Positions 35,028 to 44,760 of a DNA stretch of 64,000 bases are shown here, piece after piece (position 1 is the stretch's first letter; each line of letters starts with the position of its first letter). The notes beneath the pieces were generated by a model that did no database searches, had not been told where the DNA came from, and worked only from the letters and a program-made list of their open reading frames with translations. The translations under genes and the position numbers were made by a program. Source of the DNA: Tritonibacter litoralis (GTDB lineage: Bacteria; Pseudomonadota; Alphaproteobacteria; Rhodobacterales; Rhodobacteraceae); the NCBI RefSeq assembly GCF_009496005.1, contig NZ_WIBF01000006.1:1-64000 (forward strand), given 5' to 3'.

Positions 35028-35597
35028 ATGACCGAATTCAACACCTACACTGCGGAAACTGCGCCCGAAGGCTCCAAAGAGATCTTGAAAGGTGTCGAGG
35101 CAGAATACGGCTTTATCCCTGAGCTGATGAAGGTACTTGCAGGCTCGCCCGAGCTGCTGGCGACCTATATCCAAGCCCATACGCAATTCGTCAGCACCTC
35201 GTTTACGGCTGAGGAAAAGACCGTTGTCTGGCAGACCATCAATGTGATCCACGAATGCGTCTATTGTGTGCCGGCCCACACCGCGATTGCCAAATCCATG
35301 AATGTTGATGACGCGATCACCGACGCGCTGCGCAATGAAACCGCCTTGGGCGATGCCAAACTGGAAAGCCTGCGCGATTTTGTGACCGCCGTTGTGGTCA
35401 AGCGCGGCCATGTCTCTGGCGAAGATCTGGAGGCGTTCTATGGTGCTGGCTATTCGGAACAGAACGTGCTGGAGATCATCACAGGTCTGGCTCAGAAGGT
35501 GATCACCAACTACACCAACCACATTGCCAAAACCACTTCGGACCCGCAGTTCGCGGCCTTTGCCTGGAGCAAAGCCGAGAAAGTCGCGGCAGAGTAA
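35028..35597 (+). CDS. Carboxymuconolactone decarboxylase / AhpD-like peroxidase family protein
   Basis: The 189 residues carry the AhpD signature HECVYCVPAHTAIAK (near residue 80), with the redox-active CxxC and a nearby His and Glu. Such proteins are alkylhydroperoxidase-like thiol antioxidants. The neighbouring TetR regulator with paired Cys residues suggests induction by electrophiles or peroxides; this is inference. A ribosome site is weak (ACCGAG). The gene has no obvious partner downstream. Confidence 0.85.
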   Translation: MTEFNTYTAETAPEGSKEILKGVEAEYGFIPELMKVLAGSPELLATYIQAHTQFVSTSFTAEEKTVVWQTINVIHECVYCVPAHTAIAKSMNVDDAITDALRNETALGDAKLESLRDFVTAVVVKRGHVSGEDLEAFYGAGYSEQNVLEIITGLAQKVITNYTNHIAKTTSDPQFAAFAWSKAEKVAAE

Positions 35598-35888
35598 TCT
35601 GCTCGCCCCGTGAGACCCAGGACATGCGGGGGCGCTGATTGGCGTGCCCGCAACCACGACGAGCAGAACAAAGACCGCCATTTCCAAGGCCCTGATCAAG
35701 ACCCCTGGTGAAAGGGGTCAATCCCGGCGCTCCAGCTTTGAACCTGGCCTCAGGCTGCAAAAAGCCGCCTACGCGCTATTTGTGAATCGCGCCTTTCTCC
35801 TCAAAATGCGGCGGGGCGCAGGCCTCCGGTCTGGATTTCCCATCTGAAACCAGTCAAAACCTGGCCAAGCAGAAATGGGGTCATGGCC

Positions 35889-36581
35889 ATGAAACTCTTT
35901 GTCGGTCTGGGCAATCCGGGCGGGAAATACGCGCGCAATCGTCATAACATCGGCTTTATGGCGCTGGACCAGATCGCCAGCGACCACGGGTTCGCGCCGT
36001 GGAAGGGCAAGTTTCAGGCCGAGCTGAGCGAAGGCAACCTCGGCGGCAACAAGGTGCTGTTGCTGAAGCCACAGACCTTTATGAACAATTCCGGCCAGTC
36101 CGTGGGCGAAGCCATGCGGTTTTACAAGCTGACGCCGGCGGATGTGATTGTGTTGCATGATGAACTGGACCTGGCGCCTGGCAAATGCCGCGTCAAACAG
36201 GGGGGCGGCCATGCAGGCCACAACGGTCTGCGCTCGATCCATGCCCATATCGGCGCCGATTATGCGCGTGTGCGTTTGGGCATCGGCCACCCCGGTCACA
36301 AAGACGCCGTGGCCGGCTATGTGCTGCGCGACTTTCCCAAGGCGGATGAGGGCTGGCTTGACGATCTGATGCGCGGCATCTCGGATGGGGCGGCAGAGCT
36401 GGCCAAGGGCGACAGCGGCAAATTCATGAACGCCGTGGCCCTGCGCGTCGCCCCGCCCCGCAGCTCGACCGGAACCGCCAAGACAGGCGCGGCTGCGCAG
36501 AAGGCCGCGCAACCTGAGCCTGAAGAAAAGGCAGAGGACAAACGCTCTCCGGTCGAGCGCCTGATTGACAAATTCCGCTGA
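35889..36581 (+). CDS. pth: Peptidyl-tRNA hydrolase
   Basis: It recycles peptidyl-tRNA released from stalled ribosomes. MKLFVGLGNPGGKYARNRHN opens the protein (in part), with the catalytic His in RHNIGFMALD. KPQTFMNNSGQSV and LHDELDLAPGKCRVKQGGGHAGHNGLRS (parts) are family motifs. The first 190 residues are the enzyme. The last 40 are a low-complexity Ala/Glu/Lys tail, as in other alphaproteobacteria. GGGG lies nine bases before the ATG at 35889, which is preferred to the ATG at 35883. Confidence 0.94.
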   Translation: MKLFVGLGNPGGKYARNRHNIGFMALDQIASDHGFAPWKGKFQAELSEGNLGGNKVLLLKPQTFMNNSGQSVGEAMRFYKLTPADVIVLHDELDLAPGKCRVKQGGGHAGHNGLRSIHAHIGADYARVRLGIGHPGHKDAVAGYVLRDFPKADEGWLDDLMRGISDGAAELAKGDSGKFMNAVALRVAPPRSSTGTAKTGAAAQKAAQPEPEEKAEDKRSPVERLIDKFR

Positions 36582-36627
36582 CAGAACAGCGCTTTGTTTT
36601 GCATCAACGCTGCGCTAGGGTGAGCAT

Positions 36628-37008
36628 ATGGAAATGGATGACCGCATAAATGTCCTGGGCGCGCCACTTGCGCCCTGCTCAACCGATCCGCTGACCGGGT
36701 TCTTCCGTGACGGCCATTGCAACACCTGTGCGGCGGATGAGGGCAGCCATACCGTCTGCGCGGTCATGACCGAGGAGTTTCTGGCCTATTCCAAATACGT
36801 CGGCAACGACCTGTCGACGCCCCGGCCAGAATTCCGATTTCCGGGTCTCAAGGCGGGGGATAGCTGGTGCCTTTGTGCGGCGCGGTTCCTGCAGGCCGCC
36901 GATGAAGGCTGCGCCCCCAAGGTCGACCTGAACGCAACCCATCAGCGGGCATTGGACATTGTACCGCTTGAGCTGTTGCGCTTCCATGCCAGTGACAAGG
37001 CCGAGTAA
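36628..37008 (+). CDS. DUF2237 family protein
   Basis: The 126 residues are of the DUF2237 family. Conserved features are NVLGAPLAPCSTDPLTGFFRDG (in part), the Cys motif HCNTCAADEGSHTVCAVMT, then GLKAGDSWCLCAARFLQAA and LNATHQRALDIVPLELL. The several conserved Cys residues suggest metal or redox chemistry, but the function is not known. It follows pth by 46 bases and may share its transcript. Confidence 0.85.
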   Translation: MEMDDRINVLGAPLAPCSTDPLTGFFRDGHCNTCAADEGSHTVCAVMTEEFLAYSKYVGNDLSTPRPEFRFPGLKAGDSWCLCAARFLQAADEGCAPKVDLNATHQRALDIVPLELLRFHASDKAE

Positions 37009-37101
37009 GCTTGGTCAAAGCGCCCGAGCTGACACATAAGCAAGGTCACACACCCACACGCTCCGTCGACCCCAGAAACAGGTGGATCTCCCGCCCGTTG
37101 C

Positions 37102-37222
37102 GGATCACGTTTCACGTGATCCACGCCCGTTGGGTGTAGCGCCGGGCTGTGCCCGGCGCTACACCCAAGGCCGCCAAGGGGTGGCTGGCCCAAAGGGCCA
37201 GAACACCTGCGGGCGCGGGAGC
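37102..37222 (-). repeat. Intergenic three-hairpin element, copy A
   Basis: Hairpin 1 is GGATCACGT/ACGTGATCC (37102-37122, loop TTC). Hairpin 2 is a perfect 17-bp stem, TGGGTGTAGCGCCGGGC and its complement (37131-37167). Hairpin 3 is CTGGCCC-AAA-GGGCCAG (37185-37201). The plus-strand 3' end is GCGGGAGC (37215-37222). It lies in the gap between convergent DUF2237 and trpB. The same order is seen in copies B and C. Confidence 0.7.
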
Positions 37223-37249
37223 TTTCCGCTCCGATCCAGCTGCCGCAGG

Positions 37250-37284
37250 TGCAAAATAAAAAGCGGCCCCCATGGGACCGCTCA
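37250..37284 (-). terminator. Rho-independent terminator of trpB
   Basis: On the minus strand AGCGGTCCC and GGGGCCGCT pair (plus-strand 37262-37270 and 37274-37282), followed by a run of T with TTTATTTT. It starts about 30 bases after the trpB stop. Confidence 0.82.
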
Positions 37285-37314
37285 AAGACCAATACATTGG
37301 CCTCGACGATTGGA

Positions 37315-38571
37315 TTATTCGTCCAAATCCCGCCCTTCGGTGTCGGACATGTCAAAACCCAGATGCCGCGCCACGGTAAAGATATCCTTGTCGCCGCGCC
37401 CACACATATTCATCACGATGATATGCTCCTTGGGCAGGGTCGGTGCCAGCTTCAGCACATGCGCCAATGCATGGCTGGGCTCAAGCGCCGGGATGATCCC
37501 TTCGGCCGCACAGCAGACCTGAAACGCCTCCAGCGCCTCTTTGTCGGTCACAGAGACATATTGCGCCCGGCCCGTCTCATGCAGCCAAGCGTGCTCTGGC
37601 CCGATGCCAGGGTAATCAAGCCCCGCCGAGATCGAGAAACCTTCCTGGATCTGGCCATCCTCATCCTGCAAAAGATAGGTGCGGTTGCCATGCAGAACTC
37701 CCGGACGGCCGCCGGTTAGGGAGGCACAGTGCTGCATCTTCTCATCCACACCTTTGCCGCCAGCTTCCACACCAATGATGTTCACGGAAGGATCATCCAG
37801 GAACGGGTAAAACAGCCCCATCGCATTGGATCCCCCACCAATCGCGGCAATCACCGTATCGGGCAGGCGTCCTTCGCCCTCTTGCTCGGGCAGCTGCCAG
37901 CGGACTTCCTTGCCGATGATGGCCTGGAAATCACGCACCATTGCCGGATAGGGGTGCGGGCCTGCAACCGTGCCGATGCAATAAAACGTATCATGCACAT
38001 TGGTCACCCAATCGCGCAGCGCGTCGTTCATCGCATCTTTCAATGTGCCCCGCCCTGAGGTCACCGGGATCACCTCGGCCCCCAACAGGCGCATGCGGAA
38101 CACATTGGGTGCCTGACGCTGCACATCATGCGCGCCCATATAGACCACACATTTCAGGCCGAACTTGGCACAGACGGTCGCAGTCGCCACGCCGTGCTGA
38201 CCCGCACCCGTTTCTGCAATAATCCGGGTCTTGCCCATCCGCCGCGCCAGCAGAATTTGCCCCAGCACATTGTTGACCTTATGCGCCCCCGTATGGTTCA
38301 GCTCGTCGCGCTTCATATAGACTTTGGCCCCGCCCAGGTCTTCGGTCAGACGCTCCGCGAAATACAAAGGGCTCGGACGGCCCACATAGTGTTTCCACAG
38401 GTCATCCATCTGCGCCCAGAACGTCGGATCATCCTTGGCCTTGTTGTATTCTTCTTCCAGGCTCAGGATCAGCGGCATCAGGGTTTCGCTCACGAAACGC
38501 CCGCCAAAAATCCCAAAGCGGCCCTTGTCATCAGGGCCGTTCATGAAGCTGTTGACTAGATCATCGGCCAT
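37315..38571 (-). CDS. trpB: Tryptophan synthase beta chain
   Basis: The 418-residue PLP enzyme condenses indole and serine. The PLP Lys is in [18 protein letters not shown] (in part). [19 protein letters not shown] and [13 protein letters not shown] (phosphate loop) are canonical. The start MADDLVNS at 38571 follows GGAGAGA. The alpha-chain gene trpA is not in the window. The upstream gene is trpF, separated by 400 non-coding bases with a repeat element. Confidence 0.96.
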   Translation of the reverse strand: MADDLVNSFMNGPDDKGRFGIFGGRFVSETLMPLILSLEEEYNKAKDDPTFWAQMDDLWKHYVGRPSPLYFAERLTEDLGGAKVYMKRDELNHTGAHKVNNVLGQILLARRMGKTRIIAETGAGQHGVATATVCAKFGLKCVVYMGAHDVQRQAPNVFRMRLLGAEVIPVTSGRGTLKDAMNDALRDWVTNVHDTFYCIGTVAGPHPYPAMVRDFQAIIGKEVRWQLPEQEGEGRLPDTVIAAIGGGSNAMGLFYPFLDDPSVNIIGVEAGGKGVDEKMQHCASLTGGRPGVLHGNRTYLLQDEDGQIQEGFSISAGLDYPGIGPEHAWLHETGRAQYVSVTDKEALEAFQVCCAAEGIIPALEPSHALAHVLKLAPTLPKEHIIVMNMCGRGDKDIFTVARHLGFDMSDTEGRDLDE

Positions 38572-38850
38572 CGGTCTCTCCATCGTCGTACCCAAGTGGT
38601 TCTAGTGCTGAACGCCAGCCGGGGAAACCTGTTTTCGAAAGATTTTTACCGCCAGACAGGGGAGAACGATCAATCTACCAGCAGGACGCGCCTGCATCGT
38701 TGCTCTATGGCAGATGATCCACAAAACCCGCCGCCACAAGTTGATCAAAGGCCGCTGTGACCGCGGGCGGGATCTCAACCGGTGTCTGAAATCCAAGATC
38801 AGGATAGGTTCGGATCCGGGACAGACTCACAATCCCAAGGGAGGGATTTC

Positions 38851-38956
38851 GCTTTGGGTGAAACCCAAAGCGACCAGCGCTGCGCCGCCTTCGGCGGCGC
38901 AGCGCTTGGCCCAACGGGATGATGGGGCCCAAAGGGCCACAAAGACGGGCGGGAGC
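38851..38956 (-). repeat. Intergenic three-hairpin element, copy B
   Basis: Hairpin 1 is GCTTTGGGT/ACCCAAAGC (38851-38871, loop GAA). Hairpin 2 is a 14-bp stem, AGCGCTGCGCCGCC with its complement and a TTC loop (38876-38906). Hairpin 3 is GGCCC-AAA-GGGCC (38926-38938). The plus-strand 3' end is GCGGGAGC (38949-38956). It fills much of the otherwise gene-free trpB-trpF gap (38572-38975). A short minus-strand frame there (ending at 38705) may be a gene remnant but is not recognised. Confidence 0.7.
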
Positions 38957-38975
38957 GCCCCGTGCGTTCTAAAAT

Positions 38976-39623
38976 TCAACGACCGCTGGCTGCAGCCACA
39001 AAAGCGCGGATCAGATCAGGGTCTTTTTGACCCGGCGCGCTTTCAACACCCGAGGCCACGTCAACCTGGCGCGCGCCTGTGCGGCGGATGGCCTGGCCAA
39101 CATTTTCCGGCGTCAGCCCTCCGGCCAGCATCCAGGGGCATTGCCAGTATTTCTTTTTCGCAAGGATCGACCAATCAAAGGTCACCCCATTGCCCCCGGG
39201 CAGAACCGCACCCTTGGGGGCTTTGGCATCCACCAGGATCTGATCGGCAACCTGTTCATATTCGGCAATCCGTGCCAGGTCGGCAGGTTCGGAAATACCC
39301 AGAACCTTCATCACAGGCAGTCCATGGCGCGCTTTCAGCTCAGCCACGCGCTCCGGGCTTTCGTGGCCGTGAAGCTGCAGCATATCCAGCGGCACGCCCG
39401 CGACAATCGCATCCAGCTCGGTATCGTCCATATTGACCACCAGCGCGACTTTGCACAGGCCCACCGGGGCCTCCACCGCCAGCGCAGCAGCCTCTGCCAC
39501 CGTCACCGAGCGCGGAGATTTTGGGAAAAAGTTAAACCCGATATAGGCGGCGCCGGCCTCGGCTGCCGCCTGAATATCCTCTGCAGTCTTCAAACCGCAG
39601 ATCTTGCTTCTGATCTCTGTCAT
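38976..39623 (-). CDS. trpF: Phosphoribosylanthranilate isomerase
   Basis: The 215-residue TIM barrel performs the Amadori rearrangement in tryptophan synthesis. The catalytic Cys is in the opening [25 protein letters not shown] and the general-acid Asp in [10 protein letters not shown] are present, and the phosphate loop is [11 protein letters not shown] and DVASGVES. It follows lapA by 28 bases, and trpB comes after it, the usual alphaproteobacterial order. Confidence 0.95.
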   Translation of the reverse strand: MTEIRSKICGLKTAEDIQAAAEAGAAYIGFNFFPKSPRSVTVAEAAALAVEAPVGLCKVALVVNMDDTELDAIVAGVPLDMLQLHGHESPERVAELKARHGLPVMKVLGISEPADLARIAEYEQVADQILVDAKAPKGAVLPGGNGVTFDWSILAKKKYWQCPWMLAGGLTPENVGQAIRRTGARQVDVASGVESAPGQKDPDLIRAFVAAASGR

Positions 39624-39651
39624 GTCAGCTCTGCTGCCGCCGCACCCGGCG

Positions 39652-40002
39652 TCAGCCTGCGTCTTCCAACAGGGCCAGAACCTCGTCCTTGCCCTCGTGC
39701 TTTTGCTTCTTCAGCTTGTTGACCTCACGCGACAGCTTGCGCACCTCGCGTTTCTGGGCCCCGGCTTCGCGGCGGTGTTTGCCTTCACGCAGGTATTCCG
39801 CAAAGAACCCCACCAGCAGCCCGGCACCGACACCGGCCAGGACAACTGCAAACAGCGGCAAGGAAATGCCAAGATTGAAACCCACCAGCTCAGCCAGCGC
39901 ATCGGGCATCAGCTTCAGATCTACAAAAGCGCGATTGGCCAGAGCAATCGACGCAAGTACCAGGGCGAGTGTGCCCAAAACCGCATAGCGAATATAGCGC
40001 AT
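39652..40002 (-). CDS. lapA: LapA domain (DUF1049) membrane protein
   Basis: The 116 residues have two membrane helices (about 5-25 and 45-68, the latter [20 protein letters not shown]), then a basic coiled-coil tail ([17 protein letters not shown]). This is the LapA/YciS family, which in enterobacteria joins LapB in control of lipopolysaccharide synthesis. No LapB gene is in the window. The start follows the ihfB stop with no gap, so translation is coupled. Confidence 0.85.
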   Translation of the reverse strand: MRYIRYAVLGTLALVLASIALANRAFVDLKLMPDALAELVGFNLGISLPLFAVVLAGVGAGLLVGFFAEYLREGKHRREAGAQKREVRKLSREVNKLKKQKHEGKDEVLALLEDAG

Positions 40003-40287
40003 CTATTCTTTTCCGTTTAGTCGGTCCCGCAAGAGCTTGCCGGTCTTGAAAAAGGGAACATGTTTCTCTTCAACATGGACTGTTTCACCGGTGCGGGGAT
40101 TGCGACCTGTGCGCGCATCCCGCTGTTTGACCGAAAAGGCACCAAAGCCGCGAAGTTCAACCCGGTCGCCGCGGGCCATCGCCTCGGTCACCTCGTCAAA
40201 CACCGTATTCACAATCCGTTCTACATCACGCTGATACAGGTGCGGGTTTTCGTCTGCAATCTTCTGAATCAATTCCGAGCGGATCAT
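40003..40287 (-). CDS. ihfB: Integration host factor subunit beta
   Basis: The 94-residue DNA-bending protein forms a heterodimer with Ihf[21 protein letters not shown] opens it (in part). The DNA-contacting arm is [22 protein letters not shown] (in part), with the intercalating Pro in GRNPRTG. The start at 40287 follows GGAGGA. The open frame to 40572 is intergenic shadow. It lies between rpsA and lapA, as usual in this order. Confidence 0.94.
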   Translation of the reverse strand: MIRSELIQKIADENPHLYQRDVERIVNTVFDEVTEAMARGDRVELRGFGAFSVKQRDARTGRNPRTGETVHVEEKHVPFFKTGKLLRDRLNGKE

Positions 40288-40534
40288 GTCGTCTCGGTCC
40301 TCCCAAGCCAGTTCAATCTTTATCTTTTCAAAGACTATAGGAAAAAAACCTTTATCCGGGAATAGTTTGGCGCAACCCCAAAGGATAAAAAGACGCGGTT
40401 TTCGCAGGAATACGCGCGGTAAAACCGGCGTGATGCGAGAAAAGCTGCCCAAGCATCCGTTTTCCAAGATGTGTGTGAAGCCCCCCGGAAATTGATTCGA
40501 ACGGCAAAAGCCCCCCGTTCCACCGCCTCTAAAC

Positions 40535-40569
40535 GCAATAAGGCCCCGCAGATTTGCATCTGCGAGGCC
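40535..40569 (-). terminator. Terminator of rpsA
   Basis: GGCCCCGCAGAT (40542-40553) and ATCTGCGAGGCC (40558-40569) form a near-perfect 12-bp stem 24 bases after the rpsA stop. TTATT follows on the minus strand. Some read-through into ihfB is likely, since the T-run is short. Confidence 0.7.
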
Positions 40570-40593
40570 CAAGAATTGGCGTTTGAACGGACC

Positions 40594-42267
40594 TTAGTCG
40601 TTGTTCAGCGCAGCGCCCAGGATGTCGCCGAGGGACGCGCCAGAGTCGGAGGAGCCATACTGTTCGACGGCCTCTTTCTCTTCTGCGATCTCGCGGGCTT
40701 TGATCGACAGACCCAGACGGCGGGTCTTGGCGTCGATGTTGGTGACGCGCACGTCGACCTTGTCGCCCACGTTGAAACGCTCGGGACGCTGGTCGGCACG
40801 GTCACGGGACAGGTCGGAGCGGCGGATGAAGGATTTCATGCCTTCATATTCCACCTCAATACCGCCGTCTTCGATCGCGGTGACTTCAACAGTCACGATC
40901 GAGCCGCGTTTCACGCCGCCGGTTGCTTCGGCAAACTTGTCGCCACCCAGAGCTTTGATGGAGAGCGAGATACGCTCTTTTTCAACGTCCACTTCGGAGA
41001 CAACGGCCGAAACCATGTCGCCTTTGCGGTAGTTCTGGATCGCATCTTCGCCACGCTCGTCCCAAGACAGGTCGGACAGGTGAACCATGCCGTCGATGTC
41101 GCCTTCCAGGCCGATGAACAGACCGAATTCGGTGATGTTCTTGACTTCGCCTTCGACCGGGGTGCCCTCGGGGTGGGTTTCTGCAAACACTTCCCATGGG
41201 TTGCGCTGAGTCTGCTTCAGGCCCAGAGACACGCGACGCTTGGCGCCGTCGATTTCCAGAACCATGACGTCGACTTCTTGCGAAGTGGAGACGATTTTGC
41301 CCGGGTGTACGTTCTTCTTGGTCCAGGACATCTCGGAGACGTGGACCAGACCTTCAACACCGGCTTCCAGCTCAACAAATGCACCGTAATCGGTGATGTT
41401 GGTGACGCGACCTTTGTGGACGGACTCCAGCGGGTATTTAACCGCAACAACATCCCACGGATCGTCCTGCAGCTGTTTCATGCCCAGGGAGATACGGTGG
41501 GTTTCTTTGTTGATCTTGATCACTTGAACTTTGACGGTTTCGCCGATGTTCAGGATCTCGTTCGGGTGGTTCACACGGCGCCATGCCATGTCGGTGACGT
41601 GCAGCAGGCCGTCAACGCCGCCCAGGTCAACAAACGCACCATATTCGGTGATGTTCTTGACCACACCTTCAACCGAGTCGCCTTCGGCCAGTTTGCCGAT
41701 GACTTCTGCACGCTGTTCGGCGCGGGATTCTTCGAGGATCGCACGACGCGATACAACGATGTTGCCACGACGACGGTCCATTTTCAGGATCTGGAACGGC
41801 TGCTTCAGACCCATCAGCGGACCCGCGTCACGTACGGGGCGGACGTCAACTTGCGAGCCGGGCAGGAAGGCCACGGCGCCGCCGAGGTCGACGGTAAAGC
41901 CACCTTTGACACGGCCAAAGATCGCGCCTTCGACACGTGCGTCGTCTGCGTATGCTTTTTCCAGGCGGTCCCATGCTTCTTCACGGCGCGCCATCTCACG
42001 AGAGATAACAGCTTCGCCGCGGGCGTTTTCAGCCGCGCGCAGGTAGACTTCGACCTCATCGCCAACTGCGATTTCAGGTGCCTCGCCAGGATTTGCGAAT
42101 TCTTTCAGATCAACGCGGCCTTCCATTTTGTAGCCGACGTCGATGATGGCTTGGCCGGCTTCAATCGCCAGAACCTTGCCTTTGACAACAGAACCCTCAT
42201 CGGGTGTGTCCATTTCGAAGCTTTCTTGCAGGAGGGCTTCGAATTCCTCCATGGATGTATTAGCCAT
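40594..42267 (-). CDS. rpsA: 30S ribosomal protein S1
   Basis: The 557-residue protein has six S1 (OB-fold) RNA-binding repeats and delivers mRNA to the 30S subunit. The repeats are marked by the recurring pattern GxVxxITxYGAFVDLGG: for example GVVKNITEYGAFVDLGGVDG, GRVTNITDYGAFVELEAGVE and GEVKNITEFGLFIGLEGDID. The start MANTSMEEFEALL at 42267 is typical. It is separated from cmk, its usual upstream neighbour, by three inserted genes. Confidence 0.96.
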   Translation of the reverse strand: MANTSMEEFEALLQESFEMDTPDEGSVVKGKVLAIEAGQAIIDVGYKMEGRVDLKEFANPGEAPEIAVGDEVEVYLRAAENARGEAVISREMARREEAWDRLEKAYADDARVEGAIFGRVKGGFTVDLGGAVAFLPGSQVDVRPVRDAGPLMGLKQPFQILKMDRRRGNIVVSRRAILEESRAEQRAEVIGKLAEGDSVEGVVKNITEYGAFVDLGGVDGLLHVTDMAWRRVNHPNEILNIGETVKVQVIKINKETHRISLGMKQLQDDPWDVVAVKYPLESVHKGRVTNITDYGAFVELEAGVEGLVHVSEMSWTKKNVHPGKIVSTSQEVDVMVLEIDGAKRRVSLGLKQTQRNPWEVFAETHPEGTPVEGEVKNITEFGLFIGLEGDIDGMVHLSDLSWDERGEDAIQNYRKGDMVSAVVSEVDVEKERISLSIKALGGDKFAEATGGVKRGSIVTVEVTAIEDGGIEVEYEGMKSFIRRSDLSRDRADQRPERFNVGDKVDVRVTNIDAKTRRLGLSIKAREIAEEKEAVEQYGSSDSGASLGDILGAALNND

Positions 42268-42667
42268 GTGGCGTTGTTTTCCTTTAAAACGTTTTCTGGC
42301 CGTGCGGTTGTCTCCGCCGGTCTTGGGGTTGGTCGTTTTCGTTGCAAGGCACCGGATGGTGCAGCGCGGTCAAAGGTTCAAACGTGCCAAACACACACAT
42401 AACACAAAGGGCCGGAGGTTGCCCCGACCCTGCTCAAACCGATGTCCGTGCGATTCCCGCATCTTTATAGACAGCCGCCTTATAGGCAGAAACTGCGTTT
42501 CAGGCAAGGGGCGTTCTTTTCCCGCACCGACCTGCGTCTTGCACGTTTAAGCCGCGACCATCAAGCTTCTGTCACGCGCAAATAGTAAATTAAATTTACG
42601 TCAATCTCGGCCCGCGTTACGGTCGCCGAGTTGTTGGTTTGTGTTTTTGTGTAAAAGGTAGGGTCAC
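42268..42667. promoter_or_regulatory. Divergent control region between rpsA and the RTX gene
   Basis: No gene is visible in these 400 bases. An AT-rich inverted repeat, GTAAATT-A-AATTTAC (about 42585-42599), lies about 70 bases before the RTX gene and could be an operator or part of its promoter. The rpsA side probably holds the ribosomal-protein promoter and leader. Confidence 0.4.
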
Positions 42668-43519
42668 ATGCGTACGTTCACTGGTAGCACCGGGGATGAT
42701 GTCCTCAACGGGAGTTTTGGACTTGATCTGATTGAAGGGGGCGACGGCAACGACACCCTTTATGGTCGGGCGCATCGAGACACATTGATCGGCGGTGATG
42801 GCGACGACAAGATCATCACGGGGGCCGGTCCCGATCTGGCCTATGGCGGGGCCGGCAACGATCTGATCATCGACGACTATACCGACGGCGGCGTCGAAAA
42901 CCTGTATGGTGGCAGCGGCGACGACACGATCCGCGCCATAACAGGCGGCAACCTCGGTCCCTTTCCAAAGAAGACGGACTGGTGGATGTTTGGCGAGTCT
43001 GGCGACGACGTGCTGATTGGTGGTTTCGGCGGCACCTCTCACCTTTATGGCGGTAACGGCGATGACATGCTGGTCATGTCATCCTATGGCGGCGGCGATG
43101 CGCATGGCGGCAGCGGCCGCGACGTGCTGCTGTCCGAAGCCCGCAGCCGGGTGAACGAAGAGGTCGTGGACTTTGATAAATACGGACCCGGCGCGCGGGT
43201 CACCCTGGACGGCGGAACCGGCAATGACCGCTTGTTCGGCTACAGCTACAATTTTGACACCTTCGTGTTCCGGCCCGGCGATGGGCGCGATGTCATCCAC
43301 AACTTTGACGGCGGCGCATGGGGGCTTGATCGGATCGACCTCACAGCTTTTGATTTCGATATGACCGCTGAAGAGGTCTTTGCCCTGTACGGGCATGAGC
43401 AGGAAAACCGAATCCTTCTCAACTTTGGTGCCGACAGCAAGATCATCATCAATGACACCGACTATTTGGGTGGCACAGATATCATGCCGCAGGATATTAT
43501 CGACGCATTGATCCTGTAG
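42668..43519 (+). CDS. RTX-type calcium-binding protein
   Basis: The 283 residues contain about eight Gly/Asp-rich nonapeptide repeats of the type GGxGxDxLx: GGDGNDTLYG, GGDGDDKIIT, GGAGNDLII, GGSGDDTIRA, GGNGDDMLVM and GGTGNDRLFG are examples. There is no N-terminal signal. The C-terminal part (IINDTDYLGGTDIM) may hold the type I secretion signal. No type I secretion genes are in the window. The protein probably folds outside the cell on binding calcium. Its task is unknown; no enzyme domain is seen. Confidence 0.85.
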   Translation: MRTFTGSTGDDVLNGSFGLDLIEGGDGNDTLYGRAHRDTLIGGDGDDKIITGAGPDLAYGGAGNDLIIDDYTDGGVENLYGGSGDDTIRAITGGNLGPFPKKTDWWMFGESGDDVLIGGFGGTSHLYGGNGDDMLVMSSYGGGDAHGGSGRDVLLSEARSRVNEEVVDFDKYGPGARVTLDGGTGNDRLFGYSYNFDTFVFRPGDGRDVIHNFDGGAWGLDRIDLTAFDFDMTAEEVFALYGHEQENRILLNFGADSKIIINDTDYLGGTDIMPQDIIDALIL

Positions 43520-43616
43520 CCGGGATGATCAAGTAACCATAGGCCGCCGCCGCCCCTCTTGTCGGCGTCGGCCTGTCTGCCTATGCAGGGCCTGCCCCGT
43601 GTCACATGGACCCCAT

Positions 43617-44021
43617 ATGCAGATCCTACACATATCAGCGGCCGACACCCTGCCCGTGCGCCAAATGGCGCTGTGGCCGGACCATCCCATGTCCGCCAGC
43701 CAGGTGGACGGTGATGACGATGCGTTGCACTTTGGTGGCTTTGTTGCAGATCAGCTGATCTGCGTGGCGTCGCTGTTTCCTGAGGGCGACAGCATCCGTC
43801 TGCGTAAATTCGCAACCCACCCCGAATTCCAAGGCCAAGGGGCCGGCAGTCTGATGGTGCGCCATCTCCTGGCCGAGGCCACGGCGCGGGGCCACACCCT
43901 GTTCTGGTTTGACGCCCGCGAAACCGCCCTGCCCTTTTATGTGCGGTTTGGATTTGAAACCAAAGGCGCGCGGTTCTTCAAGCGGGATCTGCCCTATGTC
44001 CGCATGGTCAAAAGGCTTTAG
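43617..44021 (+). CDS. GNAT family N-acetyltransferase
   Basis: The 134 residues form a single GNAT fold. The acetyl-CoA loop is HPEFQGQGAGSLMVRHLL (near residue 75), and LPFYVRFGFETKGARFFK closes the fold. The length and the final RMVKRL suggest the small ElaA/PhnO-like group, substrate unknown. A GTG at 43599 is also in frame, but homology starts near MQILHIS at 43617. Its end overlaps that of the convergent periplasmic gene by four bases. Confidence 0.82.
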   Translation: MQILHISAADTLPVRQMALWPDHPMSASQVDGDDDALHFGGFVADQLICVASLFPEGDSIRLRKFATHPEFQGQGAGSLMVRHLLAEATARGHTLFWFDARETALPFYVRFGFETKGARFFKRDLPYVRMVKRL

Positions 44022-44620
44022 ATCGCCTCGCCTTTTTTCAGCAGTTCCTGGATCAGCTCCTGCTGCAGATTGTTGCTGTCGCCGCCGCCATATTGCACCC
44101 CGCCCCCGGAATACAGCGTGCCATAGGTGCGCGCCACATTGACGGTCTGTCCCAGCCCCGAGATCAGCTGATCTTTTTTCAACGGCGACAGTGGGTGAAT
44201 AAAGGTCGCCCACAAAGTTCCATTGGCCACCGCATATCGCGCATCCAGCGCACTGTCGAAATTGGCCTGCATCATCCGCATCATCTCTTCGGAGGTCAGC
44301 CCCTCAGCCCGGCGGATTGGCACCATCGCCCGCATCCGGTCCGCCCCTGTATCGGTGATCACAAAAACCGGGAAATCCAGAATGGTCAGCTGAAACGCCG
44401 GACCGCTCGGTTGCAGCTCGGGATCCAGTGCTGCCAGGATCCGGCCCAGACGTTCGTAATCCATCGGCGGCTCACTGGTGATTTCTGGCAATGGATCGGG
44501 CGTTGGCACCACATCCGGCTGCGCCTCTTGCGCCATCACCGCAAATCCCCCGCCAAAGGACAAGATCGCCACCAAGGACAGACAAGGCAAAACGGCGGGC
44601 AGGATGGGACGTGCGGGCAT
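44018..44620 (-). CDS. Periplasmic hypothetical protein
   Basis: I do not recognise this 200-residue protein. It starts with a signal peptide (ILPAVLPCLSLVAILSFGGGF, in part, cleavage near VMAQEA). A Pro-rich linker follows, then a soluble domain with FQLTILDFPVFVITDTGADRMRAM (in part) and a Gly-rich tail. The start at 44620 follows GGAGAG; the frame to 44662 adds residues without a signal. No partner is apparent. Confidence 0.65.
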   Translation of the reverse strand: MPARPILPAVLPCLSLVAILSFGGGFAVMAQEAQPDVVPTPDPLPEITSEPPMDYERLGRILAALDPELQPSGPAFQLTILDFPVFVITDTGADRMRAMVPIRRAEGLTSEEMMRMMQANFDSALDARYAVANGTLWATFIHPLSPLKKDQLISGLGQTVNVARTYGTLYSGGGVQYGGGDSNNLQQELIQELLKKGEAI

Positions 44621-44760
44621 GGGGCTCTCCTTTGGGATCATCCTATCAAAGGTAGGGCGCATAGGCCGGTAAATCGATGCACGGATTGGTGAGACGCCTG
44701 TAACGCAGTCCTTGCGGCCGGAAACAGGCCATGATCTGCCCGTTTTACAGGCGGGGCGTA

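Noticed and set aside
38705-38850. Short minus-strand frame in the trpB-trpF gap as a gene
   Set aside because: It ends plausibly (FDQLVAAGFVDHLP) but has no start signal and its first part runs through the repeat element; at most it is a remnant.
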